DNA of 64,000 nucleotides from JAAZPG01 sp012797375 (GTDB lineage Bacteria > Acidobacteriota > Aminicenantia > Aminicenantales > UBA4085). The stretch's first letter is position 1. Each line of letters opens with the position of its first letter. The notes beneath the pieces were generated by a model. The model made no database searches, was not told where the DNA came from, and saw only the letters and a list, made by a program, of their open reading frames with translations. The stretch lies in assembly GCA_937868205.1 (NCBI GenBank), contig CALMMC010000029.1, positions 1 through 64,000 on the forward strand. Direction: 5' to 3'. Both the position numbers and the translations under genes were made by a program. Below are positions 34,263 to 42,608 of the stretch, piece after piece.

Positions 34263-35101
34263 GAGCGAATCCCCTTGATCAATTCATAGATGCGATTCAG
34301 CTCGCCGAGCGAAAAATAAGAGATTTTAATCACCCCTTTTTTAGGCGTTCCGGAAATGACGACCTTGGCCCCCAGGTGTTGGAGCAAGTCTTCTTGAAGA
34401 TTTTGAAGATCCGGATCGAGCTTCGCCCGGACCGGAGTTTTTTTCTTTCTTCGCCGGGAGACATAGTCCTCGGTTTCCCGGACGCTGCGGCCCGAGTCGG
34501 CGGCCCACCGGGCGGCTTCGACCTGGGCCTTGGGATCCTCGATCCCCAGGATGGCCCGGGCGTGCCCCATGGCGATTTTTTCTTGAAGCAGCATCGACTG
34601 AACGGCCTCCGGAAGATTGAGAAGCCGGAGAGTGTTGGAGACCGACGTCCGGTCCTTGCCCACCTTCTCGGCCACCTCCTCCTGCGAATACCCCAGGACT
34701 TCCACCATCCCCTTGTAATATCGGGCGACCTCGATGGGATTGAGATCTTCCCGCTGGAGGTTTTCGATGATGGAGGCCTCCATCTGTCTTTCCTTGGAGA
34801 TATTCCGGATGATGACCGGAACCTTGCGGAGTCCGACTTTTTGGGCGGCCCGCCAGCGGCGCTCGCCGATGATGATGTTATAACCGCCGCCGGCCGGAAC
34901 GGCGATGATAGGCTGAAGGATTCCCGACTCGCGGATCGACTGCGCCAGCTCCTCGATCGCCTGTTCGTCGAATTTCATCCGCGGCTGGAACGGGCTCGGA
35001 CTCAGCCGGTCGATGTCCATCTCGGTCAAGGATTCTTCCTTGAGAATGCCGTATTCCTCCGGGATGAAGGCCTTGATGCCTTTGCCGAGAGCTTTTTTCA
35101 T
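34259..35101 (-). CDS. parB: chromosome partition protein ParB
   Basis: A 280-residue ParB/Spo0J. The CTPase box IIGERRWRAAQ (about 77-87) and ENLQREDLNPIEVA are followed by the helix-turn-helix SQEEVAEKVGKDRTSVSNTLRLL and a C-terminal dimer domain. It should load on the parS site at 35879-35894 and spread as a CTP-dependent clamp. It is coupled to parA and bactofilin by 4 bp overlaps. Confidence 0.95.
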   Translation of the reverse strand: MKKALGKGIKAFIPEEYGILKEESLTEMDIDRLSPSPFQPRMKFDEQAIEELAQSIRESGILQPIIAVPAGGGYNIIIGERRWRAAQKVGLRKVPVIIRNISKERQMEASIIENLQREDLNPIEVARYYKGMVEVLGYSQEEVAEKVGKDRTSVSNTLRLLNLPEAVQSMLLQEKIAMGHARAILGIEDPKAQVEAARWAADSGRSVRETEDYVSRRRKKKTPVRAKLDPDLQNLQEDLLQHLGAKVVISGTPKKGVIKISYFSLGELNRIYELIKGIRS

Positions 35102-35853
35102 TTTTCCAAAATCTCCTGGGCCAGGGATAGATACGCCTCCGCCCCCCGCGATCTCGGCTCGTATAGAATGACGGGCTTTCCAAAGGACGGCGCTTCGGCC
35201 AGCCGGATGCTGCGGGGGATGACGGTCCGAAAGACCAGCTCTTTGAGCGATTTCCGGACCTCGTCGGCGACCTGCCGAGATAGATTGGTCCGGTCGTCGG
35301 CCATGGTCAAAACGACTCCCTCGATCCTTAGGCCGGGATTAAAATATGTCCGGACTTCGTTCAGGGTATGAAGGAGATCGGGGATTCCCTCCATGCAGAA
35401 GAATTCGGTTTGGACCGGAATCAAGACGGAGTCCGCCGCCGTGAGGGCATTAATCGTCAGGAAACCCAGGGAAGGAGGACAATCAATGAAGATGTGGCTG
35501 AACCGGGGCCGGGCTTTTTCCAAGGCGTTTTTAAGTTTATTCTCCCGGAATTCGGCTTTGAACATCTCCGCTTCCACTCCCATCAGCTCCGGTGAACAGG
35601 GGCAGAGATAGAAATTGTCCATTTCGGTGCCCGAGATGCATTCCATGATGTCCCGGCCGTTCATCATGGCCTGGTAGATCCCGGCGGAGTCGGCCTTGGG
35701 TTTCCCCAGGCCGGCCGAAGCCATGCCCTGGGGATCCAAATCGATCAAGAGAACCCTCGATTTCTTAAGCGCCAAAGCGGCGGCCAGATTGATCGACGTC
35801 GTTGTTTTCCCCACCCCACCCTTTTGATTCGCGACGGCAATGATTTTATTCAT
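35098..35853 (-). CDS. parA: chromosome partition ATPase ParA
   Basis: A 251-residue ParA/Soj with the deviant Walker A KGGVGKTT (11-18), DLDPQG switch and FIDCPPSLG Walker B. There is no N-terminal HTH, so it is of the chromosomal type. I use the ATG at 35853 (MNKIIAVANQ). The longer frame reads back through parS and is artefactual. The start lies 8 bp inside the end of mnmG. Confidence 0.95.
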   Translation of the reverse strand: MNKIIAVANQKGGVGKTTTSINLAAALALKKSRVLLIDLDPQGMASAGLGKPKADSAGIYQAMMNGRDIMECISGTEMDNFYLCPCSPELMGVEAEMFKAEFRENKLKNALEKARPRFSHIFIDCPPSLGFLTINALTAADSVLIPVQTEFFCMEGIPDLLHTLNEVRTYFNPGLRIEGVVLTMADDRTNLSRQVADEVRKSLKELVFRTVIPRSIRLAEAPSFGKPVILYEPRSRGAEAYLSLAQEILEK

Positions 35854-37711
35854 CTTCCCTGGTCGGCTTTCCCGGCGATGTTCCACGTGGAACATTCCCC
35901 GCCGAGACGTGAATAAAGACGTTCATCACATCCGACGGCGTCAGCCCCGGAATTCGTTTCATATCCCCGATGGTTTTCGGCTTGTGCTTGTTCATTTTTT
36001 CCACGGCTTCCCGGCCCAAGCCGGGGACGCCGGAGGGCTTGAATCCCGCCGGGATTCTCATCGCCTCCATTTTCGTCAAGCGGACGATCTCGACCTCTTG
36101 TTTCCTCAGGTAGCCCTCGTATTTGACTTCAGCCGCGATCCGGCGGGTTTCCTCAGGAGAAAGGGCCTCCGGCATCGGAACGTATTCTAGCACATTCTCA
36201 AACTCGATATCAGGCCGGCGGAGATACTCCTTGAGCGAAATCCGGGCCTTCCCCGCCGGTGTGATCTTGGTTTTTTCCAAAAAGGCTAGAGTCGACGACA
36301 GCCGCTTTTCCTTTTTTTGAAAGCGGACGAAATCTCTTTCGGAAAGCAGGCCGAGCTCCCTCCCATAAGGGGAAAGCCTCGAATCCGCGTTGTCGATGCG
36401 GAGGCCGAGCCGGTACTCCGCCCGGGACGTAAACAGCCGGTAGGGCTCCTCCACTCCCTTGGAAATCAGGTCGTCGATCAAAACCCCGATGTAAGCCTGG
36501 TCACGACGGAGAACGAACGGTTTTTTATCTCGGAGCTTCAAGACCGCGTTGACGCCGGCCGCCAAGCCTTGAGCCGCCGCCTCTTCATACCCCGAAGTTC
36601 CGTTGATCTGGCCGGCCAGATACAATCCCTCGACGGGAAGAGACTCCAGCGTCGGCTTCAGCTGGGTCGGGGAAACGGCGTCGTATTCGACGGCGTAAGC
36701 CGGACGGAGAATCACCGCCTCCGTTAATCCGGGGATTGTCCGGAGAATGTCGCGCTGCGTTTCGTAAGGGAGGCTGGAGGAAAGACCGTTGACGTAAATC
36801 TCGGACGTCGCCAGCCCTTCCGGCTCGAGAAAGAACTGGTGGCGGGGATGATGCCCGAACTTGACGACCTTATCCTCGATCGACGGGCAATACCGCGGCC
36901 CCAGCCCCTTGATCCGTCCGGCGTAGAGCGGCGACTTGTCGAGATCGCGCCGGATCACGGCATGAGTCTTCTCGTTGGTATAACCGAGATAACAGACGAC
37001 TTTGTTTTCGAGCCGCGTCTCCGTCCTCAGCGACATCGGGACCGGTTCGTCGTCGCCGGGCTGAGCCTCGAAAGCCGACCAATCGATCGTCTTCCCGTCC
37101 AGCCGCATCGGCGTCCCCGTCTTCAAGCGGAATGTTCTCAATCCCGCCTTCCGAACCGCGGCCGCCAGCTCGACGGATGGAGGCTCGTTGGCCCGGCCGG
37201 CGGGATAGGAGGCCTGCCCGACATGGATGAGTCCGTTGAGGAACGTGCCGGGCGTGAGGATGACGGCCTCGGCCTCGATCGACCGGCCGTCGCCGCAGAC
37301 GACGCCTCGAATCCGGGACCCGACGATATCCAGCCCGACGACGATCCCCTGATAGAGGCTCAAGCCGGGGATTTTTTCCAACTGTTCCTTCATCGCCTCC
37401 CGGTAGCGGGATTTGTCGCACTGGACACGGGGGGCTTGGACAGCCGCGCCCCGGCTCCGGTTGAGCAGCCGGAAATGGATGCCGGTTGCATCGGCCAGAA
37501 GTCCCATCAATCCGCCCAAGGCGTCGATTTCCCGGACGAGGTGTCCCTTGGCCAATCCGCCGACGGCCGGATTGCAGGACATTTGGGCGATGGTTTCGAA
37601 ATGCGTTGTGATCAGGCAGACGGAACACCCCATGGCGGCGGCGGCCGCGGCCGCCTCGCAGCCGGCGTGACCGGCGCCGCAAACGATGATCTCGAAGGAT
37701 TCGTCGGCCAT
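35846..37711 (-). CDS. mnmG: tRNA uridine-5-carboxymethylaminomethyl enzyme MnmG
   Basis: A 621-residue FAD protein with GAGHAG (12-17), the MSCNPAVGGLAKGHLVREIDALGG signature split by the FAD fold, and GYEEAAAQGLAAGVNA. With MnmE it modifies the wobble uridine of several tRNAs. The last 20 codons contain parS. The gene order mnmE-mnmG-parA-parB is the common origin-proximal one. Confidence 0.96.
   Translation of the reverse strand: MADESFEIIVCGAGHAGCEAAAAAAAMGCSVCLITTHFETIAQMSCNPAVGGLAKGHLVREIDALGGLMGLLADATGIHFRLLNRSRGAAVQAPRVQCDKSRYREAMKEQLEKIPGLSLYQGIVVGLDIVGSRIRGVVCGDGRSIEAEAVILTPGTFLNGLIHVGQASYPAGRANEPPSVELAAAVRKAGLRTFRLKTGTPMRLDGKTIDWSAFEAQPGDDEPVPMSLRTETRLENKVVCYLGYTNEKTHAVIRRDLDKSPLYAGRIKGLGPRYCPSIEDKVVKFGHHPRHQFFLEPEGLATSEIYVNGLSSSLPYETQRDILRTIPGLTEAVILRPAYAVEYDAVSPTQLKPTLESLPVEGLYLAGQINGTSGYEEAAAQGLAAGVNAVLKLRDKKPFVLRRDQAYIGVLIDDLISKGVEEPYRLFTSRAEYRLGLRIDNADSRLSPYGRELGLLSERDFVRFQKKEKRLSSTLAFLEKTKITPAGKARISLKEYLRRPDIEFENVLEYVPMPEALSPEETRRIAAEVKYEGYLRKQEVEIVRLTKMEAMRIPAGFKPSGVPGLGREAVEKMNKHKPKTIGDMKRIPGLTPSDVMNVFIHVSAGNVPRGTSPGKPTREDE
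35879..35894. promoter_or_regulatory. parS centromere site
   Basis: TGTTCCACGTGGAACA is a perfect 16 bp palindrome that differs by one symmetric base pair from the B. subtilis-type parS core. It lies within the last codons of mnmG, 26 bp from the parA start. I found no second copy in the window. Confidence 0.92.
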
Positions 37712-37816
37712 CTTGTCCGGTATTATACCCTGACTCCCGAAAATTCGGCGGTTCGACCCGCTCTTGGGAGCGGCCGGCCGCCGCCCGACAGCGCCCGGTG
37801 AAGAGAAAGGCGAGAC

Positions 37817-39196
37817 TTATTTCCCGATGCAGAATCGGGAAAAGACATCATCCAGGATATCGTCGGGCCGGATCTCCCCGGTCAACCGGCCGGTGAGGGT
37901 GACGATTTCGCGGGCTTCCTCGGCGGCCAATTCGATCGGCTGGTTCGAGGCGATCATCTCCTTGGCCCGGAGAAGGCGAGCGGCGATTTCCTCCAGAAGA
38001 AGCTTATCCCTTTCCCGCAAGACGATGATGTCTCGCCCGGGAATCAGCGGGAAGAAAACGTCGTACATCATTTTGCGGAGGACGTCCAATCCATCGCCCC
38101 TCAGGGCGGACACGGCGGCTACGGGAAGATCGGGAAAACGGCGGGTCACCTCGGCCGGAGTCGTCTTCTCCGGAAGATCCGTTTTGTTCAGGACGAGGAT
38201 GATTTTTCTAGACCGATAGGACTCGATGAGCGCGGCGTCGGAAGCGGAAAGCCGCCGGGATCCATCCAGGAGAAGAAGAAGGCCGTCGGCCTCGGCCGCG
38301 ATTTTTTTCCCGCGGCGGATGCCCTCGCGTTCGATCGGCGATCCCGCCCGGCCCAAGCCGGCCATGTCGACGAGAAGGAAGGACGCGTCATTGATACGGA
38401 CGGTTTCCCGGAGAAAATCGCGGGTGGTCCCCGGAAACGGAGTGACGATCGCCCTCGGCTCTTCGAGCAACCCGTTAAACAGAGTCGATTTTCCGGAATT
38501 CACCCGGCCCACTAAGGCGATCGTTACGCCCCGGCCGAGGGCCTGACCCATTTCGTAGCTTCGGACGAGACGATCGACTTCTAAATATATTTTATCGATT
38601 TTATCGATATAGTGTTTTTTAGCCGCGGGACGTCCCTCTTCCGGAAATTCAATGTCGGCTTCCAGCTGGGCGACCCAGCCGATGATTTCCCGGCGCACGG
38701 CCGCGGCTTTTCTCGACAACGCGCCGTTGACCGTCCGGAAAGCCGATTTGGCCCGGGCCAGAGAAGCCGAACGGACCAGGTCATCGACCGCTTCCGCTTG
38801 AAGGAAATCGATCCGTCCGTTCAAGAACGCCCGGAGGGTGAACTCCCCGGGCAAGGCCGGCCGGGCTCCCCGCCGGACGGCCAGCCGGACGACTTCCTCC
38901 AGGATGACCGGGCTTCCGTGAAGGTGAAGCTCGGCGACGTCCTCTCCCGTGAAGGAGCGGGGCGCCCGAAAATGGAGAAGGAATCCTTCGTCGAAGGGCC
39001 GGCGGTCGGCCGGATCGACGACCTCGCCTAAAACGGCCCGTCCCGGTTCCCCGCCGCGCCGGTCCTTTTTCGGCCGGAAAAGCGTTCGGGCGATTTTAAG
39101 GGCCGCCGGGCCGCTCAATCGGACAACGCCGATTCCGCCGCAGCCCGGAGGCGTGGAGACGGCGACGATCGTTTCGGAGAGAGAGAGGTCATACAC
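37817..39196 (-). CDS. mnmE: tRNA modification GTPase MnmE
   Basis: A 459-residue MnmE with an N-terminal tetrahydrofolate-binding domain (PPGCGGIGVVRLSGP, GEFTLRAFLNGRIDFLQAEAV), an inserted GTPase domain and the C-terminal FCIGK (Cys456). The G1 loop reads GRVNSGKS and G3 DMAGL where GRPNAGKS and DTAG are usual; G4 NKTD is intact. The changed Thr-to-Met at G3 is unusual but the overall domain is complete. Confidence 0.95.
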   Translation of the reverse strand: MYDLSLSETIVAVSTPPGCGGIGVVRLSGPAALKIARTLFRPKKDRRGGEPGRAVLGEVVDPADRRPFDEGFLLHFRAPRSFTGEDVAELHLHGSPVILEEVVRLAVRRGARPALPGEFTLRAFLNGRIDFLQAEAVDDLVRSASLARAKSAFRTVNGALSRKAAAVRREIIGWVAQLEADIEFPEEGRPAAKKHYIDKIDKIYLEVDRLVRSYEMGQALGRGVTIALVGRVNSGKSTLFNGLLEEPRAIVTPFPGTTRDFLRETVRINDASFLLVDMAGLGRAGSPIEREGIRRGKKIAAEADGLLLLLDGSRRLSASDAALIESYRSRKIILVLNKTDLPEKTTPAEVTRRFPDLPVAAVSALRGDGLDVLRKMMYDVFFPLIPGRDIIVLRERDKLLLEEIAARLLRAKEMIASNQPIELAAEEAREIVTLTGRLTGEIRPDDILDDVFSRFCIGK

Positions 39197-39230
39197 GGCG
39201 GCGTGTTCCGGAAAAGCCCGGCCGCGGGCG

Positions 39231-39878
39231 TCAGCGGGCGCGCTTGCTCAAGGGATAGATCTTGACCCGCTTCAAAAAACCCTCGCCCAGGCTTTCGCTG
39301 GTGATCCCGGGGACTTGGTTGGCGGCGATGTGGACGATCCGCCGCTCGTACGGATTCATCAGGTCCAGGATCTCGTTTCGGCCGGAATCGGCCACCCGGC
39401 GGGCCACGTCGAGGGCGTAATCCCGCAGCGACTTTTCCTTGCGCTTTCGGAAGAATTCGCAATCCACTTGGACCTTCCGGTCGGAGATCTTGTTGAGAAG
39501 GTGCTGGATCGCCAGGAGCAAGGCCCCGTCTTTCCAGAGGAGAATTTGCCGGTCCGCGCCGCCGAAGATGACGAAGCTGATGTCTTCCTTGGTTTTGATT
39601 TCGTACGTCAGATCCAGCGGAAAGACGTTCATCAGGCGGTCCAAAAACACGGTCAGGTCGCCGTTCTTGGCGAACCGCTTGACCCGGGCCCGGATGACGA
39701 CTTCCTTGCCGAGACCGAAGAGGCGCGTTTTCTCGGTGACGACCTCGTATTCGAACTCGGTCCGCGGAACCTTCAGCTTGTGTTCGGCGTGGAGGATGGC
39801 GTCTTCGAGGTTCTTCCCCTTGAACTCGGGGATTTCCTCGACCGCCGTCACGGCGTCATTTTTTTCTTGATTTTCCAT
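39231..39878 (-). CDS. jag: Jag/KhpB RNA-binding protein
   Basis: A 215-residue protein with an N-terminal Jag domain (FKGKNLEDAILHAEHKL), a KH domain around 85-145 and a C-terminal R3H domain (NPYERRIVHIAA). It binds RNA and normally sits next to yidC. I use the ATG at 39878; a TTG at 39887 would be closer to the AAAGG. It overlaps the end of yidC by 23 bp. Confidence 0.9.
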   Translation of the reverse strand: MENQEKNDAVTAVEEIPEFKGKNLEDAILHAEHKLKVPRTEFEYEVVTEKTRLFGLGKEVVIRARVKRFAKNGDLTVFLDRLMNVFPLDLTYEIKTKEDISFVIFGGADRQILLWKDGALLLAIQHLLNKISDRKVQVDCEFFRKRKEKSLRDYALDVARRVADSGRNEILDLMNPYERRIVHIAANQVPGITSESLGEGFLKRVKIYPLSKRAR

Positions 39879-41532
39879 GGGAGACAACCTTTTTTTTCTG
39901 CATCATCCGGTTCATCAGGGCCTGTTGGCCGATTTGAAGGACGTTGGACGTCAGCCAGTAGAGGACCAAACCGCTTTGGAAGTTCAGGAAAAAGAGGGTC
40001 ATGACCACGGGCATGATCAGCATCATCCGGGCTTGGGCGGGGTCGGCCGACGTCGGGGTCATCTTCTGGCTGATAAACTGCGTCACACCCATGAGGATGG
40101 GCGTGACGTACGTGGGGTCATGGACGGAGAGATCCTTGATCCATAGGATCCAGGGACTGTGGCGAAGCTCGATGGCCACCGTCAGCATGCGGAAGAATCC
40201 CCAGAAGATGGGCAGCTGGATGAGCATCGGCAGGCAGCCGCCGGCCGGGTTCACCCCGTGCTCCTTGTAGAGCTTCATCATCTCCTCGTTCATCTGCCGG
40301 CGCTGCTCGATGTCGGTCTTGGCCTTCTTGTACTTGGCCCGCAGCGCCTTGATCTTCGGCTGAAGGTCGGCCATGCGGGCCATCGATTTGGAGCTGCTGT
40401 ACGTCAAGGGGAAAAACAAGATCTTGATGAGGATCGTCAAAACGATGATGGCGAATCCCCAGTTGGGAACCACTTTGTGGATCGCCCGGAGGGAGACAAA
40501 GAGGATTTCGGTGATGAATCCGAACATTCCGTAGCGGACGACGCGCTTGGTCTCGGATCCCAGGGCGGTCAGAACTCCCATTTCCTTGGGACCGATGAAG
40601 ATCGTCCGGGGGGCCGAGGCCGCCAGGAAAAAGAAGGGGGTCTTGCCGTTTTCGAAGCGGAGGAAGGACGCCGAGCCGGAGGCGGTCTCCGGAAGGAAGA
40701 TCGTGGCGAAATAATTGTCGTCATAAGCCGACCACGTGAGGAAGTTGAAGACGCTCGATTCCGGCTTGTACTTCTTCTCCTCGACCCGGTAGACCTTGGT
40801 TCCGGCCAGGAAACTCGCCCCGGCTCCCGCGCCGAACCGCTGTTTCAATTCGGCTTCCGACGGATTCCCGCAGCCGGGGCCCCAGACGATCCGGACGTCG
40901 GCCGGCCGGCCGCCGCGGCGGACCGTCACGGCCGCCCCGACGTCATAGCGTCCGCCGGTGAAAGTGAATGTTTTTTCGGCCTCAAGGCCCCGTCCGTCGG
41001 CGTACCGAAAACGGAGAACGCCTTTTTCCCCGTCCTTCAAGCTCCGGTTCCCGCCCGTCGCCTCGTACAAGGCCGTGTTCAGGGGGGTCGAGCGAAGCTC
41101 CTCGATCGTCGCCCGGGACGGATCGAGCGCCTCGAGAAGGGCCAGCGGCTGGACGCCCGACGCTTCCGCAGCCGCCGGGACGAGCTCGAGAGCCTCGTCT
41201 TTCTCGTTCTTATGATGATGGAGCTTCCAGCTCAAGAGGACGCCGCCCTTGTTGGTCCAGCGGGCGGTGTAAAGAGAGGTGGAAACGATGATTTCCTCCT
41301 CGGTCTCCGCATTCAAGGCTTCCGCGGCGTCCGAGGCGCGCTCCTCGGCCGGGGCTGTTTCGGCTTCGGGCCGGCCGGCCGTTTCCGTCTCCGGAGCGGG
41401 AGCAGCCGCTTGGGCGGCGACCGGCTGGGGAGGGGGCGCCGTTTCCGGCGCTTTTTTCACAAAGACATATTGCCAGAGCAGAAGAACGCCGAGAGAAAGG
41501 ACGATCGCAAGAATGATCCTTCTAGTTTCCAT
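39856..41532 (-). CDS. yidC: membrane protein insertase YidC
   Basis: A 558-residue Gram-negative-type YidC: an N-terminal anchor (about 6-26), a low-complexity Ala/Pro/Glu stretch, the large periplasmic beta-domain (about 75-340) and five C-terminal helices. The helices include WGFAIIVLTILIKILFFPLT, PIFWGFFRMLTVAIEL and VLYWLTSNVLQIGQQ. The tail is lysine-rich. It inserts and folds inner-membrane proteins. The periplasmic domain again argues for a diderm. Confidence 0.95.
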   Translation of the reverse strand: METRRIILAIVLSLGVLLLWQYVFVKKAPETAPPPQPVAAQAAAPAPETETAGRPEAETAPAEERASDAAEALNAETEEEIIVSTSLYTARWTNKGGVLLSWKLHHHKNEKDEALELVPAAAEASGVQPLALLEALDPSRATIEELRSTPLNTALYEATGGNRSLKDGEKGVLRFRYADGRGLEAEKTFTFTGGRYDVGAAVTVRRGGRPADVRIVWGPGCGNPSEAELKQRFGAGAGASFLAGTKVYRVEEKKYKPESSVFNFLTWSAYDDNYFATIFLPETASGSASFLRFENGKTPFFFLAASAPRTIFIGPKEMGVLTALGSETKRVVRYGMFGFITEILFVSLRAIHKVVPNWGFAIIVLTILIKILFFPLTYSSSKSMARMADLQPKIKALRAKYKKAKTDIEQRRQMNEEMMKLYKEHGVNPAGGCLPMLIQLPIFWGFFRMLTVAIELRHSPWILWIKDLSVHDPTYVTPILMGVTQFISQKMTPTSADPAQARMMLIMPVVMTLFFLNFQSGLVLYWLTSNVLQIGQQALMNRMMQKKKVVSHGKSRKK

Positions 41533-41547
41533 ATCAGTGATCCTTTT

Positions 41548-41757
41548 TCAGGGAACAGGGTCGAGTCCCCCGGCGTGGAACGGGTGACACCGGAGAAGAC
41601 GTTTGAGCCCGAGCCCGGTTCCCCGGATCAGGCCGTATTTTTCGATCGCCTGGCAGGCGTACTCCGCGCAGGTCGGATAATATCGGCAGTGCGTCCCCAG
41701 CAAAGGGGAGACCGTTCTTTTGTAGAGGCGGAGGAGAGCCAGGGCAAGGCGTTTCAT
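41548..41757 (-). CDS. yidD: YidD membrane insertion efficiency factor
   Basis: A 69-residue protein with the YidD pattern LLRLYKRTVSPLLG, CRYYPTCAEYACQAIEKYG and HPFHAGGLDPVP. It lies between rnpA (4 bp overlap) and yidC (15 bp gap), the standard place, and assists insertion or lipid association of YidC clients. Confidence 0.94.
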   Translation of the reverse strand: MKRLALALLRLYKRTVSPLLGTHCRYYPTCAEYACQAIEKYGLIRGTGLGLKRLLRCHPFHAGGLDPVP

Positions 41758-42110
41758 CGGAGGGATTTCTCCCGGGCCAGGGAGGCAAGAAAAGCCGCGT
41801 ATTGCTCACAAAGCTGCGGCCACGGAGCGTCGGCGCATTCGGCTCGGGTGATCAACAGCATGTCCAGGGACATTTTCAACGACTCTTTGTTCCTCCGAAA
41901 AAGCTCCCGGGCGCGCCGGCGAGCCCGATTCCTCCGGACGGCGTTGCCGACCTTCCGGCTGGAGACGGCGGCCATTCGCGGATACCCCAAGCCGTTGGAA
42001 AGATAAACGATCGTGAAGTATCGGCTCCGAAAGCTCCGGCCCCTTTGGTAAAGCGCCGAAAAATCCGATTTTTTTCGGATCCTCTCTCGAGGTCCGTAAG
42101 AATCGCTCAT
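41754..42110 (-). CDS. rnpA: ribonuclease P protein component
   Basis: A 118-residue basic protein with RIRKKSDFSALYQRG and the RNR motif VGNAVRRNRARRRARELFR. It supports RNase P RNA in trimming tRNA 5' ends. The start overlaps the rpmH stop by 4 bp. Confidence 0.95.
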   Translation of the reverse strand: MSDSYGPRERIRKKSDFSALYQRGRSFRSRYFTIVYLSNGLGYPRMAAVSSRKVGNAVRRNRARRRARELFRRNKESLKMSLDMLLITRAECADAPWPQLCEQYAAFLASLAREKSLR

Positions 42111-42244
42111 TCAGCCGCGAGACGCTTGCGCCCTTTCGCCCGGCGGCGCTTGATGACCTTCCGGCCGCCGGCCGAACTCATCCGCACGAGAAATCCATGC
42201 GCTTTTTTACGCTTCCGGTTATTAGGATTAAACGAGGGCTTCAT
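42107..42244 (-). CDS. rpmH: 50S ribosomal protein L34
   Basis: A 45-residue protein that begins MKPSFNPNNRKRKKAHGF and continues with RMSSAGGRKVIKRRRAKGRKR, the complete L34 pattern. GGAAGGTG precedes the ATG at 42244. It is the first gene of the 17-gene minus-strand block. In most bacteria dnaA lies just upstream, but here it does not. Confidence 0.96.
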   Translation of the reverse strand: MKPSFNPNNRKRKKAHGFLVRMSSAGGRKVIKRRRAKGRKRLAAE

Positions 42245-42608
42245 GATCACACCTTCCGCAAGAATAAGGCGCCTATCTTAATCGACCCCGGCGACGATGT
42301 CAAGCCGGACGCGTCCTCTCCGGCATCGGGCAAGGCGATTATTCGGCAATATTAAAGGATTTTCGAAGCGAAAGATATAGCAATAAACAATCGAGCAAAG
42401 AATTCCACTAATTGAACACTTTTTTCTTTAGCTTAGGTTCTTATTTTATTTGTTTTCAATGTTTTTACTAACTTTTAATAATTGTGTTTATTTATTGTTC
42501 TTATTTAAATACGGCTCATTTCATTCATTTTCATCTTATTTTCTTTTTTTTCAATGTTTTATGAATGTTTTTATATATGGTCTATTTTTTGCTTTCTTTA
42601 TGTTCAAT
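42245..42608. other. AT-rich intergenic region before repeat copy 2
   Basis: The region separates rpmH from the repeated gene. From about 42340 to 42605 it is very AT-rich (42481-42540 has 13 G/C in 60), with long T-runs and no ORF worth naming. It should hold the rpmH promoter on one strand and the promoter of the repeated gene on the other. GGTCTATTTTTTGCT at 42579-42593 matches the equivalent motif before copy 1. An origin of replication would fit this genomic position, but I found no DnaA box (TTATNCACA) on either strand. Confidence 0.6.

Noticed and set aside
35854..35895. Longer ParA starting at 35895
   Set aside because: The extra codons read through the parS palindrome; MNKIIAVANQ at 35853 is the family start.
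40159..42006. A 615-codon plus-strand frame
   Set aside because: Antisense of yidC, yidD and rnpA.
42330..42605. Replication origin
   Set aside because: AT-rich and in an origin-like neighbourhood, but no DnaA boxes on either strand and no dnaA; not enough to call.
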